Shown: positions 17,419-25,762 of the stretch, in pieces
Layout of the letters: each line of letters starts with the position of its first letter
Numbering within the stretch: position 1 is the first letter of the stretch
Assembly (NCBI GenBank): GCA_963717155.1
Contig: OY970326.1
Span: 2,790,001-2,854,000, forward strand
Length of the DNA stretch: 64,000 nt
Source: G963717155 sp963717155
GTDB taxonomy: Bacteria > Actinomycetota > Thermoleophilia > Gaiellales > JALYLC01
Direction of reading: 5' to 3'
Position numbers and translations under genes: made by a program
The notes under the pieces: generated by a model
The model's input: the letters and a program-made list of their open reading frames with translations, nothing else
Databases searched by the model: none
What the model was told of the DNA's origin: nothing

Positions 17419-18168
17419 ATGGCAACCGATATGTCGCTCGCGGTGTCGGACGTGGGGTCCGGACACCCGATCCTGCTCGTCCACGGCCAGCCCGGAAGCA
17501 GGGCCGACTGGTCGCGTCTGATCCCGCTCCTCGCCGGAGATCACCGGGTGCTCGCCGTCGATCGCCCGGGCTACGGCGAGAGCGGCGGAGACGCGGTCGG
17601 CCTGCTCGAGAACGCGAACCTGCTCGGACGCCTCCTCGAACAGCGCTCGGCGCTCGGTGCGACGATCGTCGGCCACTCGCTCGGCGCCGGAATTGCGCTC
17701 GCAATGGCCGAGCGGGCGCTGGGCGCCGGCGCACTCGTGCTGGTCGGAACGGCCGGCGTGGACGGCACCGTCGGCCTGCTCGATCACCTGCTCGCGATTC
17801 CGCTCGCGGGTTCGCTCGGCGTGACGGGAGTGCGCTCGGCGGCGCTGGCGCTACGGCGATTCGTCGACGGTCCCGTCGTCTCCACGATCGACGGGTGGGG
17901 CTCGCACGCGGGGCCGAGCTTCGCACGCGAGCAGCGGGCGCTCCTGCGCGAGCGCAACCTCCTCGAGGCGGGGCTCGACGCGATCGCGGTGCCGACGACC
18001 GTGGTCGTCGGCAGCCATGACCGGGTCGTGAGACCATCCGCCCAGCGCGCGCTCGCCGACCGCATCCCCGGCGGCCGGGTGGTGGAGCTTCGCGGCGCCG
18101 GGCACCTCATCCCGCACCGGAACGCGCCCGAGCTCGCGGCGATCGTGCGGGCCACTGCCGCACGCTGA
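17419..18168 (+). CDS. Alpha/beta-fold hydrolase
   Basis: A 249-aa single-domain alpha/beta hydrolase. The oxyanion motif VHGQPGSRADW (residues 21-31), nucleophile elbow GHSLGAG with Ser87, an acid in VVVGSHDRVV and the catalytic His in GAGHLIPH are all in order, with a small cap between about residues 115 and 175. It probably hydrolyses an ester, lactone or epoxide; the substrate is not predictable. The start chosen is the ATG at 17419. The frame also opens at TTG 17380, but this would add 13 residues before the first strand and would place the -10 hexamer inside the gene. It converges with the membrane anti-sigma-like gene with a 3-base gap. Confidence 0.85.
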   Translation: MATDMSLAVSDVGSGHPILLVHGQPGSRADWSRLIPLLAGDHRVLAVDRPGYGESGGDAVGLLENANLLGRLLEQRSALGATIVGHSLGAGIALAMAERALGAGALVLVGTAGVDGTVGLLDHLLAIPLAGSLGVTGVRSAALALRRFVDGPVVSTIDGWGSHAGPSFAREQRALLRERNLLEAGLDAIAVPTTVVVGSHDRVVRPSAQRALADRIPGGRVVELRGAGHLIPHRNAPELAAIVRATAAR

Positions 18169-18171
18169 GAT

Positions 18172-19401
18172 CTAGCGCGACGAGTGCCAGGCGTCGGCGA
18201 CGGGCACCGCCGCCGACCCGAAGGTCGCCGCGAGACCTGTGACGCGACGCGTGCGCGCACCGTGCGCCGTCGGAACGAGGAGCCACTGGTCCGCTGCACC
18301 CCAGCCGACCAGCACCGTTCGGCCGTCGGGCGATGGCGCGAGGCCGTACAGGGTCCCGACGAGGGTCTCGAGCGGCCGCGCAGCGCGTCCCGGCGCGAGC
18401 AGGTCAAGGCGCGTGCGTCCGCTCGAGTGCGAGCGGCGCAGCAGGACGACGGCATGCCCTCGCGGCGCGAACGCGGCAGTCGTGAAGGCCGATCTGCTTC
18501 CCGATGCCGTCGTGGGGCCGACCTGCCGCAGGCTCGCATCGAGCACGACGAGCCGCACGGGATTCATCGCGAGCAGGCGACGGCCGTCCGACGACCATGC
18601 GAGGACGGTCGGCCGGAACCCCTGGTGGAAGGGGCGCGCAAGCGCGCGCCCCGTGTCGGCCGCGACGAGACGCACGGCACCCGAGGGATCGACGTAGGCA
18701 ACCGCTCGCTGCCGGTCTCCGGGCCTCCAGGCAGGGGCGACCCGGGGGTCGGCCGCAGCGACGGCGTGGTCGCCCGAGCCGTCGCCGGCGATCACCCGCA
18801 GCGTTCCGTCGTCGCCCCGTGCGCCCACGGTCAGGTAGGCGATGCGACAGCACGGCGGAACGGTCGGCTCGAGCGACCAGCGGGCTCCCCGCACGACAGC
18901 AGGGGCCATGTGGCTCCAGTGCAGCTTGCCCGTGCGCGGGTCGATGGCGACCAGGTGGCGGCCCGCCGTCGCCACGACGAAGCGCGCGTGCGGCGACCAG
19001 GCGCCGTCGCGGTACGGCCCGAGCAGCCTGCGCGTGCCGTCGGAGTGGACGACCCACAGGGCCGCGTGCGCGCCGAGCGGCGCGCGGACGAGCAGGCTTC
19101 CTCCACCGGGCAGCCGCATCGGCGCCACGGGCGCCTGCTCGGCCTTCGGAGCGACGGTGTCGCGCACGAAGCGCCGGATCGTCGACGTGCTCGGGCTGGC
19201 GGCCGCGACGCCGACGAGGAGCGCGGCGCCCGCGAGGCCGAGCGTCAGCCGCAGGGTCGATCGCCTGCGACGCGCGAGCGTCGGCTCGCGCACGGCGAAC
19301 GCGTCGAGCGCAACCGCCCGTGCACGCTCCTCGGCGCCCTCGGCGTCCGGCACGGCGATCCCGGCGAGCTTGCGCGCAAGCGTGTCGCGGTGATCGCTCA
19401 C
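18172..19401 (-). CDS. Membrane protein with beta-propeller-like extracytoplasmic domain, probable anti-sigma partner
   Basis: A 409-aa protein: residues 1-48 are cytoplasmic (DTLARKLAGIAVPDAEGAEERARAVALDAF), residues about 52-72 form one transmembrane helix (TLGLAGAALLVGVAAAS), and the rest is a TolB/WD40-like propeller with recurrent blades such as DGAWSPHARFVVATAG, AWRPGDRQRAVAYVD, AWSSDGRRLLAMNP and APSPDGRTVLVGW. Its GTG start overlaps the TGA of the ECF sigma factor by four bases, which is the usual layout for a sigma factor and its membrane-bound inhibitor or sensor. No zinc-finger anti-sigma HxxxCxxC motif is seen in the short N-terminus, so an anti-sigma role is inferred from position only. 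Confidence 0.75.
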   Translation of the reverse strand: MSDHRDTLARKLAGIAVPDAEGAEERARAVALDAFAVREPTLARRRRSTLRLTLGLAGAALLVGVAAASPSTSTIRRFVRDTVAPKAEQAPVAPMRLPGGGSLLVRAPLGAHAALWVVHSDGTRRLLGPYRDGAWSPHARFVVATAGRHLVAIDPRTGKLHWSHMAPAVVRGARWSLEPTVPPCCRIAYLTVGARGDDGTLRVIAGDGSGDHAVAAADPRVAPAWRPGDRQRAVAYVDPSGAVRLVAADTGRALARPFHQGFRPTVLAWSSDGRRLLAMNPVRLVVLDASLRQVGPTTASGSRSAFTTAAFAPRGHAVVLLRRSHSSGRTRLDLLAPGRAARPLETLVGTLYGLAPSPDGRTVLVGWGAADQWLLVPTAHGARTRRVTGLAATFGSAAVPVADAWHSSR

Positions 19402-19985
19402 GGGCGCTCTCCGAGCTCGTCGGCGAGTCGATCGAGCGCGCGGCGAAGGCGGGAGTTGACCGTTCCCCGCGGCAGCTCGAGCAGGCGCGCGACCTGCCCG
19501 GGGGTGTAGCCGAGCAGGTGTCGGAGGACGACGACGGCGCGCTGCTCCGGCGCCAGGCGCGACAGCGCTGCGAGCAGGTCTCGGGAGGGAGGATCCGCGT
19601 CGACGTTCCCCCGGCTGTCCGCGTCGTCCGCGTACACCTCGCGGCGTGCCGTTCGAGCTCGCGACCAGTCGATCGCGCGGTTCGCCACGATCCGGTGGAG
19701 CCACGGCGCGAACGGCCGACGCCGATCGAAGCGGTCGAGCGCACGGAGCGCGGCGACGAACGCCTCCTGCGCGATGTCCTCGGCCGCAGCGGCGTCCTGC
19801 ACGATGAGGAACGCTGCCCGGTGCGCCGCGGGCCAGTGGCGGCGGAACAGCTCCTCCACCGCCGCGCTCGAGCCCTGCTGCGCGGCCCGCACGAGCGCAC
19901 GCTCGCGCGCCTCGGGCAGGGCGTCCAGCTGGCGCCGGCCGAGTCTCACGGGCAGGGGCTCGCGATGCGTGGCGATGACGAACAC
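19398..19985 (-). CDS. ECF-type RNA polymerase sigma factor
   Basis: A roughly 195-aa sigma-70 family ECF factor with region 2 (AVEELFRRHWPAAHRAAFLIVQDAAAAEDIAQEAFVAAL; the DIAQEAF box is region 2.2, then FAPWLHRIVANRAID for 2.3/2.4) and region 4 (LAPEQRAVVVLRHLLGYTPGQVARLLELPRGTVNSRLRRAL) with its helix-turn-helix. It should direct RNA polymerase to stress or envelope promoters and be held by the membrane protein encoded next. The start is uncertain: GTG 19985 and GTG 19949 are both possible and neither has a Shine-Dalgarno; 19985 has a weak -10-like TAGCAA upstream. It is divergent from the ABC transporter operon. Confidence 0.9.
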   Translation of the reverse strand: MFVIATHREPLPVRLGRRQLDALPEARERALVRAAQQGSSAAVEELFRRHWPAAHRAAFLIVQDAAAAEDIAQEAFVAALRALDRFDRRRPFAPWLHRIVANRAIDWSRARTARREVYADDADSRGNVDADPPSRDLLAALSRLAPEQRAVVVLRHLLGYTPGQVARLLELPRGTVNSRLRRALDRLADELGERP

Positions 19986-20065
19986 GCTACCGCTTGCTAC
20001 GTGCGCACGCCCACGACAGGTCCCGTCGGATGCAGGAAAATTGGCCGCAGCAGAGAAACAGCGAG

Positions 20066-20096
20066 CGGGCCCGGCCTTTGGTCGGCGCCGGGCCCG
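20066..20096. repeat. Strong GC-rich hairpin in the divergent sigma/ABC promoter region
   Basis: CGGGCCCGGC (20066-20075) and GCCGGGCCCG (20087-20096) form a perfect 10-bp inverted repeat with an 11-base loop. Both flanking genes point away from it, so it is not their terminator. It may be an operator or an mRNA-leader hairpin. Confidence 0.6.
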
Positions 20097-20138
20097 ACCA
20101 CCGACAAGCGCGCGATGAGCGCCCGAGCGACCCGCTGC

Positions 20139-20144
20139 TAGGGT
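20139..20144 (+). promoter_or_regulatory. -10 hexamer for the ABC transporter operon (leaderless)
   Basis: TAGGGT followed by 6 bases and the GTG start at 20151, with no Shine-Dalgarno. Confidence 0.4.
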
Positions 20145-20150
20145 CGGGGC

Positions 20151-21074
20151 GTGGACGCGATCGTGGTGCACGAGCTGTCCAAACGCTACGGCGAGCTCCA
20201 GGCCGTGGCGAGCATCGACCTCGCAGTCGAGGCGGGCGAGACGTTCGGGATCCTCGGTCCGAACGGCGCCGGCAAGACGACGACCCTCGAGATGATCGAG
20301 GGGCTGACGCGGCCCGATGCGGGCACCGTGGAGATCCTCGGCGAACCGGTCTGGCCCGACCCCCGGCGCGTTCAGCGGCGGATCGGCGTGCAGTTGCAGC
20401 ACACCGCGCTCTTCGACAACCTCGATGCCGGCGAGCTGCTCGCGCTGTTCTGCGACCTGTACGGCGTGGCTCGTGACCCCGCGCGTATCGCCGGCCTGCT
20501 CGAGACGGTCGGCCTGGAGGCGAAGTCGGGCGCGCTCGCGAAGGAGCTCTCCGGGGGACAACAGCAGCGCCTCGCGATCGCGCTGGCGCTGGTCCACGAG
20601 CCCGAGATCGTGTTCCTCGACGAGCCGACCACCGGGCTCGACCCGCAGGCGCGACGGAACCTGTGGGACGTGATCCGAGCGATCGCATCCGAGGGACGCA
20701 CCGTAGTGCTCACGACGCACTACCTCGAGGAGGCCGAGGAGCTGTGCGACCGCACGGCGATCATGGACGGGGGCAGCGTGATCGCGCTCGACTCCCCGCG
20801 CATGCTGATCAACGAGCTGGGCCCGTCCTCCCGCGTGACGTTCGCGACCGACGGGCTCGAGGCCGACGAGCTTGCGGGACTCCCGGGGGTGACGTCGGTC
20901 GGCAGGCGTGACGGCGGCACGATCGACCTCGTCTCTGAGGCGCCCCAGCGGACGCTCGTGGGTCTCGTCGGGCTCGCCGAGGAGCGCGGGATCGAGCTGC
21001 GCGATCTCGCGGTGCGACGACCGTCGCTCGAGGACGTCTTCCTCAGCCTGACGGGGCGGGAGTTCCGCGAGTGA
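20151..21074 (+). CDS. ABC-2 type exporter, ATP-binding protein
   Basis: A 307-aa ABC ATPase of the DrrA/NatA (CcmA-like) class. Walker A is GPNGAGKTTT (about residues 39-48), the Q-loop is VQLQHTALF, the signature is LSGGQQQR, Walker B is EIVFLDEPTTGLDPQ and the H-loop is LTTHYLEEAE. The C-terminal 80 residues contain the extra domain typical of drug or polyketide exporters, ending in RRPSLEDVFLSLTGREFRE. It powers the permease encoded next, with which it overlaps by four bases. The substrate is not known; self-resistance or lipid export are usual roles. Confidence 0.95.
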   Translation: MDAIVVHELSKRYGELQAVASIDLAVEAGETFGILGPNGAGKTTTLEMIEGLTRPDAGTVEILGEPVWPDPRRVQRRIGVQLQHTALFDNLDAGELLALFCDLYGVARDPARIAGLLETVGLEAKSGALAKELSGGQQQRLAIALALVHEPEIVFLDEPTTGLDPQARRNLWDVIRAIASEGRTVVLTTHYLEEAEELCDRTAIMDGGSVIALDSPRMLINELGPSSRVTFATDGLEADELAGLPGVTSVGRRDGGTIDLVSEAPQRTLVGLVGLAEERGIELRDLAVRRPSLEDVFLSLTGREFRE

Positions 21075-22120
21075 GCGGTCGTCGCATCTACGCGATGACG
21101 ATCGCGAGCATGAAGATGATCGTGCGCGACCGCACGGCGCTGTTCTTCTCGCTGCTCTTCCCGATCGTGTTCATGACGCTGTTCGGCCTGATCTTCGGCA
21201 GCGCCGGATCGAGCAGGCCCGACCTCGACCTCGTCGGAACGGGCCCGCTCGCCAGCGCGCTGGAGCAGTCGAAGGCCGTCAAGGTGCACGTCCAGCCGGA
21301 CGCCAGGACCGCGATCAAACGCGTGCACGACGGCGACGAGACCGGAGCGCTCGTGCTCTCGGGCGGCTCGGCGCGACTGTACTACCAGGCATCGTCGACC
21401 GTCGAGGGCCCGGTCCTCCGCCAGGTCGTGGAGGGCGTGGCGAACTCGCTGAACCTGCGCGCGAGCGGGCGTCCCGCGGTCGTCACCGTCCACGCGAGCG
21501 CGATCGAGGACCGCAACCTCAGCTACATCGACTACCTGGTGCCGGGGCTGCTCGCGATGGCGATCTGCCAGACCGCCGTGTTCGGCATCGCCTTCTCGCT
21601 CGTGGCCTTCCGAACGAAGGGCATCCTGCGCAGGCTGCGGCTGACCCCGATGCCGCTCGGCGAGTTCGCGGTCGCCCGCGTCCTGACGGCTCTGTGCCTC
21701 GCGCTCTCGCAGGCCGTCGTGCTGCTCGCGGTCGGGCACTTCGCATTTGGCGTGTCGATCGCCGGCAACCTGCTGTCGGTGATCCCGCTCGTGATCCTCG
21801 GCGCGCTGTGCTTCATCGCCATCGGGCTGCTGGTCGGCTCGATCGCGAAGACGGAGGACTCGGCCGCTGCGATGGCCAACCTCGTGACGCTGCCGATGAC
21901 CTTCCTCGCGGGGGTGTTCTTCCCGCTCAACTCCGCCCCCGGCGCCGTCCAGGCGATCTCGAAGGTGCTGCCCCTGACGTATCTCGCCAACGGGTTGCGA
22001 GGCGTGGCGGTCAGCGACCATTCCTTCGCCTGGACGCTGCCGAAGCTCGGACTGCTCGCCGCGTTCACCGTGGTGATCGCCGCGGCGTCGCTGCGCAGCT
22101 TCCGCTGGACGACGCAATGA
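21071..22120 (+). CDS. ABC-2 type exporter, membrane permease
   Basis: A 349-aa integral membrane protein of the ABC-2 permease family. A first transmembrane helix (RTALFFSLLFPIVFMTLFGLIF, residues about 18-39) is followed by a long extracytoplasmic segment of about 130 residues and then five helices between 160 and 345, including IDYLVPGLLAMAICQTAVFGIAF and VILGALCFIAIGLLVGSI. The conserved FLAGVFFPLNSAPGAVQ motif of drug/polysaccharide exporters lies before the last helices. It pairs with the ATPase encoded just upstream (four-base overlap), and its own TGA overlaps the ATG of the arginase-fold gene, so the three form one transcription unit. Confidence 0.93.
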   Translation: MSGRRIYAMTIASMKMIVRDRTALFFSLLFPIVFMTLFGLIFGSAGSSRPDLDLVGTGPLASALEQSKAVKVHVQPDARTAIKRVHDGDETGALVLSGGSARLYYQASSTVEGPVLRQVVEGVANSLNLRASGRPAVVTVHASAIEDRNLSYIDYLVPGLLAMAICQTAVFGIAFSLVAFRTKGILRRLRLTPMPLGEFAVARVLTALCLALSQAVVLLAVGHFAFGVSIAGNLLSVIPLVILGALCFIAIGLLVGSIAKTEDSAAAMANLVTLPMTFLAGVFFPLNSAPGAVQAISKVLPLTYLANGLRGVAVSDHSFAWTLPKLGLLAAFTVVIAAASLRSFRWTTQ

Positions 22121-22869
22121 CGGCTCCGATCGTCGTGCCGTGGGCCTCGCAGTACTTCGCGGCGGGCATGCAGGAGGGTCCGGACGCGGTGCTCGGGGTG
22201 CTCGGCGCTCCTGCCGCCGCGCGAGTCGGAGTCGAGACGCTCGGCCGCGCCCTCGAGGGCACCGCCGACGCCGTGGAGGTCGCCGACGGACTGCCGCTCG
22301 CGCTGCTCGGCGAGTGCACGCTCGTCCCCGGATTCGTCGCCGGAGCGCTGCGCCGCCACCCCGGCGCCTGTCTTGTCTGGGTGGACGCACACGGCGACCT
22401 GAACACTCCCGGCACGTCGCACAGCGGGTTCCTCGGCGGGATGCCCTTCGCCGTGATCGTCGGCTGGTGGGGCGCCGAGCAGCGGGCGGCCTGCGCGCTG
22501 CAGCCGATGGACGAGGGGCGCTGCGCGCTCGTGGGCGCGCGAGATCTCGATCCCGGCGAGGCCTCGATGCTCGCCGGCTCGCGCATCGTCGCGACCGGCG
22601 GTGTCGCCGCCGCGATCGCGCGGCTGCCCGCCGAGGCGCCGCTGCTGCTGCACCTGGACGGAGACGTGCTCGACCCGAGCGTGGCGCCCGGCGTCGACGT
22701 TCCTGCGGTCGGAGGCTGGGACGTCGCACGGCTACGCGACGACGTGGACGCGCTCGCAGCGACCGGGCGCGTGACGGCCGTCAGCCTCTGCTGCGGGAAT
22801 CCGCGAAGCGACGTCGAGAGCCGCAGCGTGCAGGCATATCTCGCGGGCCTCGCGCCGCTACTCGGCTGA
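22117..22869 (+). CDS. Arginase/agmatinase-fold protein with an altered metal site
   Basis: A 250-aa ureohydrolase-fold protein. The DAHGDLNTP motif (DAHxD, about residues 89-93) and LHLDGDVLDPSVAPGV (DxD..DP) supply four or five of the six usual Mn ligands, and a Glu-rich closing strand is replaced by VSLCCGNP. The first ligand is missing: the usual GGDHS is read here as LLGECTLVPG, with no His. Some actinobacterial relatives carry Cys at this site, so it may bind one metal or a different one. The function could be hydrolysis of a guanidine or formimino compound, but is not certain. It overlaps the ABC permease gene by four bases, an unexpected neighbour for a ureohydrolase. Confidence 0.75.
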   Translation: MTAPIVVPWASQYFAAGMQEGPDAVLGVLGAPAAARVGVETLGRALEGTADAVEVADGLPLALLGECTLVPGFVAGALRRHPGACLVWVDAHGDLNTPGTSHSGFLGGMPFAVIVGWWGAEQRAACALQPMDEGRCALVGARDLDPGEASMLAGSRIVATGGVAAAIARLPAEAPLLLHLDGDVLDPSVAPGVDVPAVGGWDVARLRDDVDALAATGRVTAVSLCCGNPRSDVESRSVQAYLAGLAPLLG

Positions 22870-22906
22870 TAGAGCCAGATCCGGGGGGTCCGTCAGGTCT
22901 GATCGT

Positions 22907-22912
22907 TACTGT
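22907..22912 (+). promoter_or_regulatory. -10 hexamer for the 22919 gene (leaderless)
   Basis: TACTGT followed by 6 bases and the ATG at 22919, with no Shine-Dalgarno. Confidence 0.45.
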
Positions 22913-22918
22913 CGATGC

Positions 22919-23374
22919 ATGCGACACGTTCCGACTCGGACTCTTGTCGTAGCCGTCGTCGTAACGCTCGCCCTCGTCTGGCTTCCGATGGCCCTGCACA
23001 ACGACGTCGCCGGGGCCGCGGCCAACGGGCGCCTGACCGCGAACGAGGCCTCGTTCGCTCGCGGGCCGGACGCCACGGCCGGCACGAACCTGGCGTTGAT
23101 CCGGGCCGCGCTGGCGCGCATCCCGCGGAGCGCGCCGTTCTCGATCGTGCGGGGTGGACGCTGGGGGAGCGCGAAGCACCCGAACCGCCGCACCCTGTTC
23201 GTCTGGGAGGCGGGCGAGTCGTGGACGCAGTACGTCCTCGCGCCGCGCATCGAGGTCCCCCCGGCCGCCGCCTCGTGGGTGCTCGTCCGCGACACCACGC
23301 CCGCGGCGATCGGGATCAAGCACCCGCGGGCCGCGTGGCGATTCGGCTCGGACTGGCTCGTGAGGCTCAGGTGA
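22919..23374 (+). CDS. Membrane-anchored protein of unknown function
   Basis: I do not recognise this 151-aa protein. Residues 7-27 (RTLVVAVVVTLALVWLPMAL) form an N-terminal membrane anchor or uncleaved signal, followed by an extracytoplasmic part of about 120 residues with no Cys and a basic pI. The segment SAPFSIVRGGRWGSAKHPNRRTLFVWEAGESWTQYVLAPR and the ending AAWRFGSDWLVRLR suggest a small beta-rich domain. Its TGA overlaps the GTG of the polytopic membrane protein encoded next, so it is probably an accessory subunit of that protein, for example in cell-surface glycan assembly. This is inferred from position only. Confidence 0.6.
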   Translation: MRHVPTRTLVVAVVVTLALVWLPMALHNDVAGAAANGRLTANEASFARGPDATAGTNLALIRAALARIPRSAPFSIVRGGRWGSAKHPNRRTLFVWEAGESWTQYVLAPRIEVPPAAASWVLVRDTTPAAIGIKHPRAAWRFGSDWLVRLR

Positions 23375-24792
23375 CGAGCCTCGCCGGCCTCCTCGCCGCG
23401 AACCTCGTGCTCGCGGTCATGGGCGCAGGCGCGCTGAAGGCGGCAGGCGCGTGGGATCGCCTGCGGCCGCTCTCGAGGATCGGCCCGTCGCTCCTGGCCG
23501 GGTTCGCCGTGGCCACGGTGCTCCTGCCACCGCTCCTGTACCTCGGGGTCTCCCCGACGCCGCTCGTCGTGATCGCCCTGGCCGTGGCCGCGCTGGCGAT
23601 CGGAACCGCCGTCCGGCGAGGACGGCGCACCGAGCCTCCCGACCGCGCCGGAGGCGGTCTGGTGGCGGGCGCGCTCGTCGCCGCCCTCGTGACGCCGCTC
23701 GTGCTGCGCGCGGCCACCGAGCCCCTCGTCAAGTTCGACGCGTACGCCGACTGGTCGCTCAAGGCCCGGCTGATCTACGGGCACGGCGGGCTCATCCTGG
23801 GAGCCTTCGATCCGCACACGCTCGGCGCCTACTACCAGCCGGCCCACCGCGAGTACCCGCTCGGCTTCCCGACCGTCGAGGCCTTCGACTTCCACATGGC
23901 CGGCGGCGCCGACTCGAGGGTCATCCACCTCCAGGTCGTGCTGCTCTTCCTGGCGTTCGTCGCGACGCTGTGGTCGCTGCTGCGCTACCGCGTGCATCCG
24001 GCGATCCTCGGCAGCGTGGCGTGCCTGCTCGTCGCCGCGCCGAGCCTGCACACGCAGATCCTGTCGGCGTACGCCGACGTGCCCATGTCGTGTCTGTGGG
24101 CGCTCGCGGCGCTGTCGCTGTGCCTCTGGCTCGCCGGGGATGGTGCGGATCGGCTCGCCCTCGGCGCGCTGCTCGCGGCGGGAGCGCTGGCGATGAAGCA
24201 GGAGGGGCTCGTCATGGACACGGCACTGTTCGCCGTCGTGGCGCTGGCGGTCGGCGTGACGCGCGATCGCCGTCGCCTCGCCGGTCTGGCGGTCGCCGCA
24301 GCGGCCGTCGTCGCGACCGGGCTGCCCTGGCAGATACGCGTGCGCACGCTGGGGCTGCACGACGCGGACATCGCGCCCTCCGCCGCGCGGATGGTGCATC
24401 AGGCGCACCTCCTGCCGACGATCGTCCACCGGCTCGGCGGCGAGCTCGTATGGACGCGATGGCCCGCCGTCGTCCCGCTGGCGGTCGCCGTCGCGCTCTG
24501 GCTCGCATGGACGCGCCGCGACACGATCGCGCTCGCGTTCCTCGGCCTGCTCGGCACGACCGCGCTCGGGCTCGTCTTCATCTACTGGAACGCCGCGATA
24601 CCCGTGCAGGGACTGCTCGCGCAATCGGCGCGGCGCGTCGTCACCGCGCCGGTCCTGCTCGCGGTGGCCCTGCTACCAGTGATGCTCGAGCGCCTGGCTC
24701 GCAGGGCGCCCGTCGAGGTGGCACGCCCGGCGGAGCGGGAGCTCGCTGGGGCCGAGGCCGACGCCGAGGTCGCCCTTCGCGCCGCCTCCTAG
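23371..24792 (+). CDS. Polytopic membrane protein, GT-C glycosyltransferase-like
   Basis: A 473-aa integral membrane protein with about ten to twelve transmembrane helices. After a first block of helices comes the segment EPLVKFDAYADWSLKARLIYGHGG...EYPLGFPTVEAF, which has the acidic DxxxxW pattern in the first large loop that is common in GT-C glycosyltransferases and O-antigen-ligase relatives. The C-terminal tail (after ERLARRAP) is charged and cytoplasmic. It is translated from GTG 23371, overlapping the upstream gene by four bases. A role in moving sugars from a polyprenyl donor to a surface glycan or protein is plausible but not proven. It overlaps the convergent AlkA-like gene at the stop codons. 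Confidence 0.65.
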   Translation: MTSLAGLLAANLVLAVMGAGALKAAGAWDRLRPLSRIGPSLLAGFAVATVLLPPLLYLGVSPTPLVVIALAVAALAIGTAVRRGRRTEPPDRAGGGLVAGALVAALVTPLVLRAATEPLVKFDAYADWSLKARLIYGHGGLILGAFDPHTLGAYYQPAHREYPLGFPTVEAFDFHMAGGADSRVIHLQVVLLFLAFVATLWSLLRYRVHPAILGSVACLLVAAPSLHTQILSAYADVPMSCLWALAALSLCLWLAGDGADRLALGALLAAGALAMKQEGLVMDTALFAVVALAVGVTRDRRRLAGLAVAAAAVVATGLPWQIRVRTLGLHDADIAPSAARMVHQAHLLPTIVHRLGGELVWTRWPAVVPLAVAVALWLAWTRRDTIALAFLGLLGTTALGLVFIYWNAAIPVQGLLAQSARRVVTAPVLLAVALLPVMLERLARRAPVEVARPAERELAGAEADAEVALRAAS

Positions 24793-25694
24793 ATCCCGCG
24801 CAGCGATCGGGTGCGGGCACGCGGGGCGCGCCGCGCGGGCCCCGCGCCGGACGTGAGGAGCAGGCGCATGGCGCGCCAGCGCTGCGGCCTGAAGGGCTCG
24901 AGTAGCTCGAGCATGCGCGCGTCGTCGGCGTCGCGCTCGCCCGCGAGCGCATTGCCGACGAGGCCCGGGAGCCCGTAGTCGCCGACGGGCACGGCGTCGA
25001 CGTCGCCGAGCGCCACCGCTGTCACCATCGAGGCGGTCCAGGGCCCGACGCCCTGCAGCGATACGAGGGCTCGCGTCGCCTCCGCGGGCGCGCACCGGGC
25101 GAACCGCTCGAGTCCCGCTGCGCGAGCGGCCGCGCGGCGCAGCGTGTTGGCGCGGCCCGCCTCGACGTCGAACGCGTGGAACGTGGTGTACGGCTCGGCG
25201 CTGACACGGTCGGGAGCGGGCGGCAGCCAGACCTCGGCCGGCCCTGGAGCGCGCTCCGACAGGCCACGCACGAGCCTGCGCCACGAGCGGTACGCCTCGA
25301 GGCCCGATACGCGCTGCTCGAGCACGAACGGCGCGAGCGTCTCGAACACGGCGCCCGTCGCGCACAACCGCAGGCCCGGGTTCCGTCGGTGCAGCTCGCC
25401 GACCAGTCCGGCGGCTCGGAAGTCCGAGGGGTCGTCACGCAGACCGCACAGTCCCGGTGCAAGCTCGAGCGCCGCGGCCGCTCCCGGGCCCCAGGCGTCG
25501 ACGTCGATCGTCCCGTCCACTGCGGGCGCGAGGCGCAGCGTGGCGGCGCCGGCGCTCGTCCGGGTCGCCCTCCACCACGCGCCGCCCTCGACGCGACACG
25601 TGGGATCGTGCGGTCCGCGGCGCAGCGGGGCCAGCGTCTGCGCGAGATCGATGGCGCTGCCGGGTCGGAGCGAGGTCGTGAGGTCGGGCCGCAC
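24789..25694 (-). CDS. DNA-3-methyladenine glycosylase II-like (AlkA/HhH-GPD) DNA repair protein
   Basis: A 301-aa DNA glycosylase. The N-terminal AlkA-type domain starts at LRPGSAIDLAQTLAPLRRGPHDPTCRV, and the HhH-GPD part contains the hairpin LQGVGPWTASMVTAVAL and the catalytic Asp in AVPVGDYGLPGLVG (about residues 240-253). There is no C-terminal [4Fe-4S] Cys cluster, so it is AlkA-like rather than EndoIII-like. It should remove alkylated purines from DNA. The GTG at 25694 was preferred to the far upstream ATG because the extra region is low-complexity Arg-rich sequence and overlaps the divergent gene at 25763. Substrate range is uncertain. Confidence 0.85.
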   Translation of the reverse strand: MRPDLTTSLRPGSAIDLAQTLAPLRRGPHDPTCRVEGGAWWRATRTSAGAATLRLAPAVDGTIDVDAWGPGAAAALELAPGLCGLRDDPSDFRAAGLVGELHRRNPGLRLCATGAVFETLAPFVLEQRVSGLEAYRSWRRLVRGLSERAPGPAEVWLPPAPDRVSAEPYTTFHAFDVEAGRANTLRRAAARAAGLERFARCAPAEATRALVSLQGVGPWTASMVTAVALGDVDAVPVGDYGLPGLVGNALAGERDADDARMLELLEPFRPQRWRAMRLLLTSGAGPARRAPRARTRSLRGI

Positions 25695-25749
25695 GGACGT
25701 ACGATCGCCGCGATCGACCGCTCGCGCGTCAGCCGGTGTCCCCGAGCCG

Positions 25750-25755
25750 TAGGAT
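25750..25755 (+). promoter_or_regulatory. -10 hexamer for the GcvT-like fusion gene (leaderless)
   Basis: TAGGAT followed by 7 bases and the ATG at 25763. It overlaps the alternative ATG at 25754, which argues for 25763 as the true start. Confidence 0.45.
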
Positions 25756-25762
25756 GCCTGCC

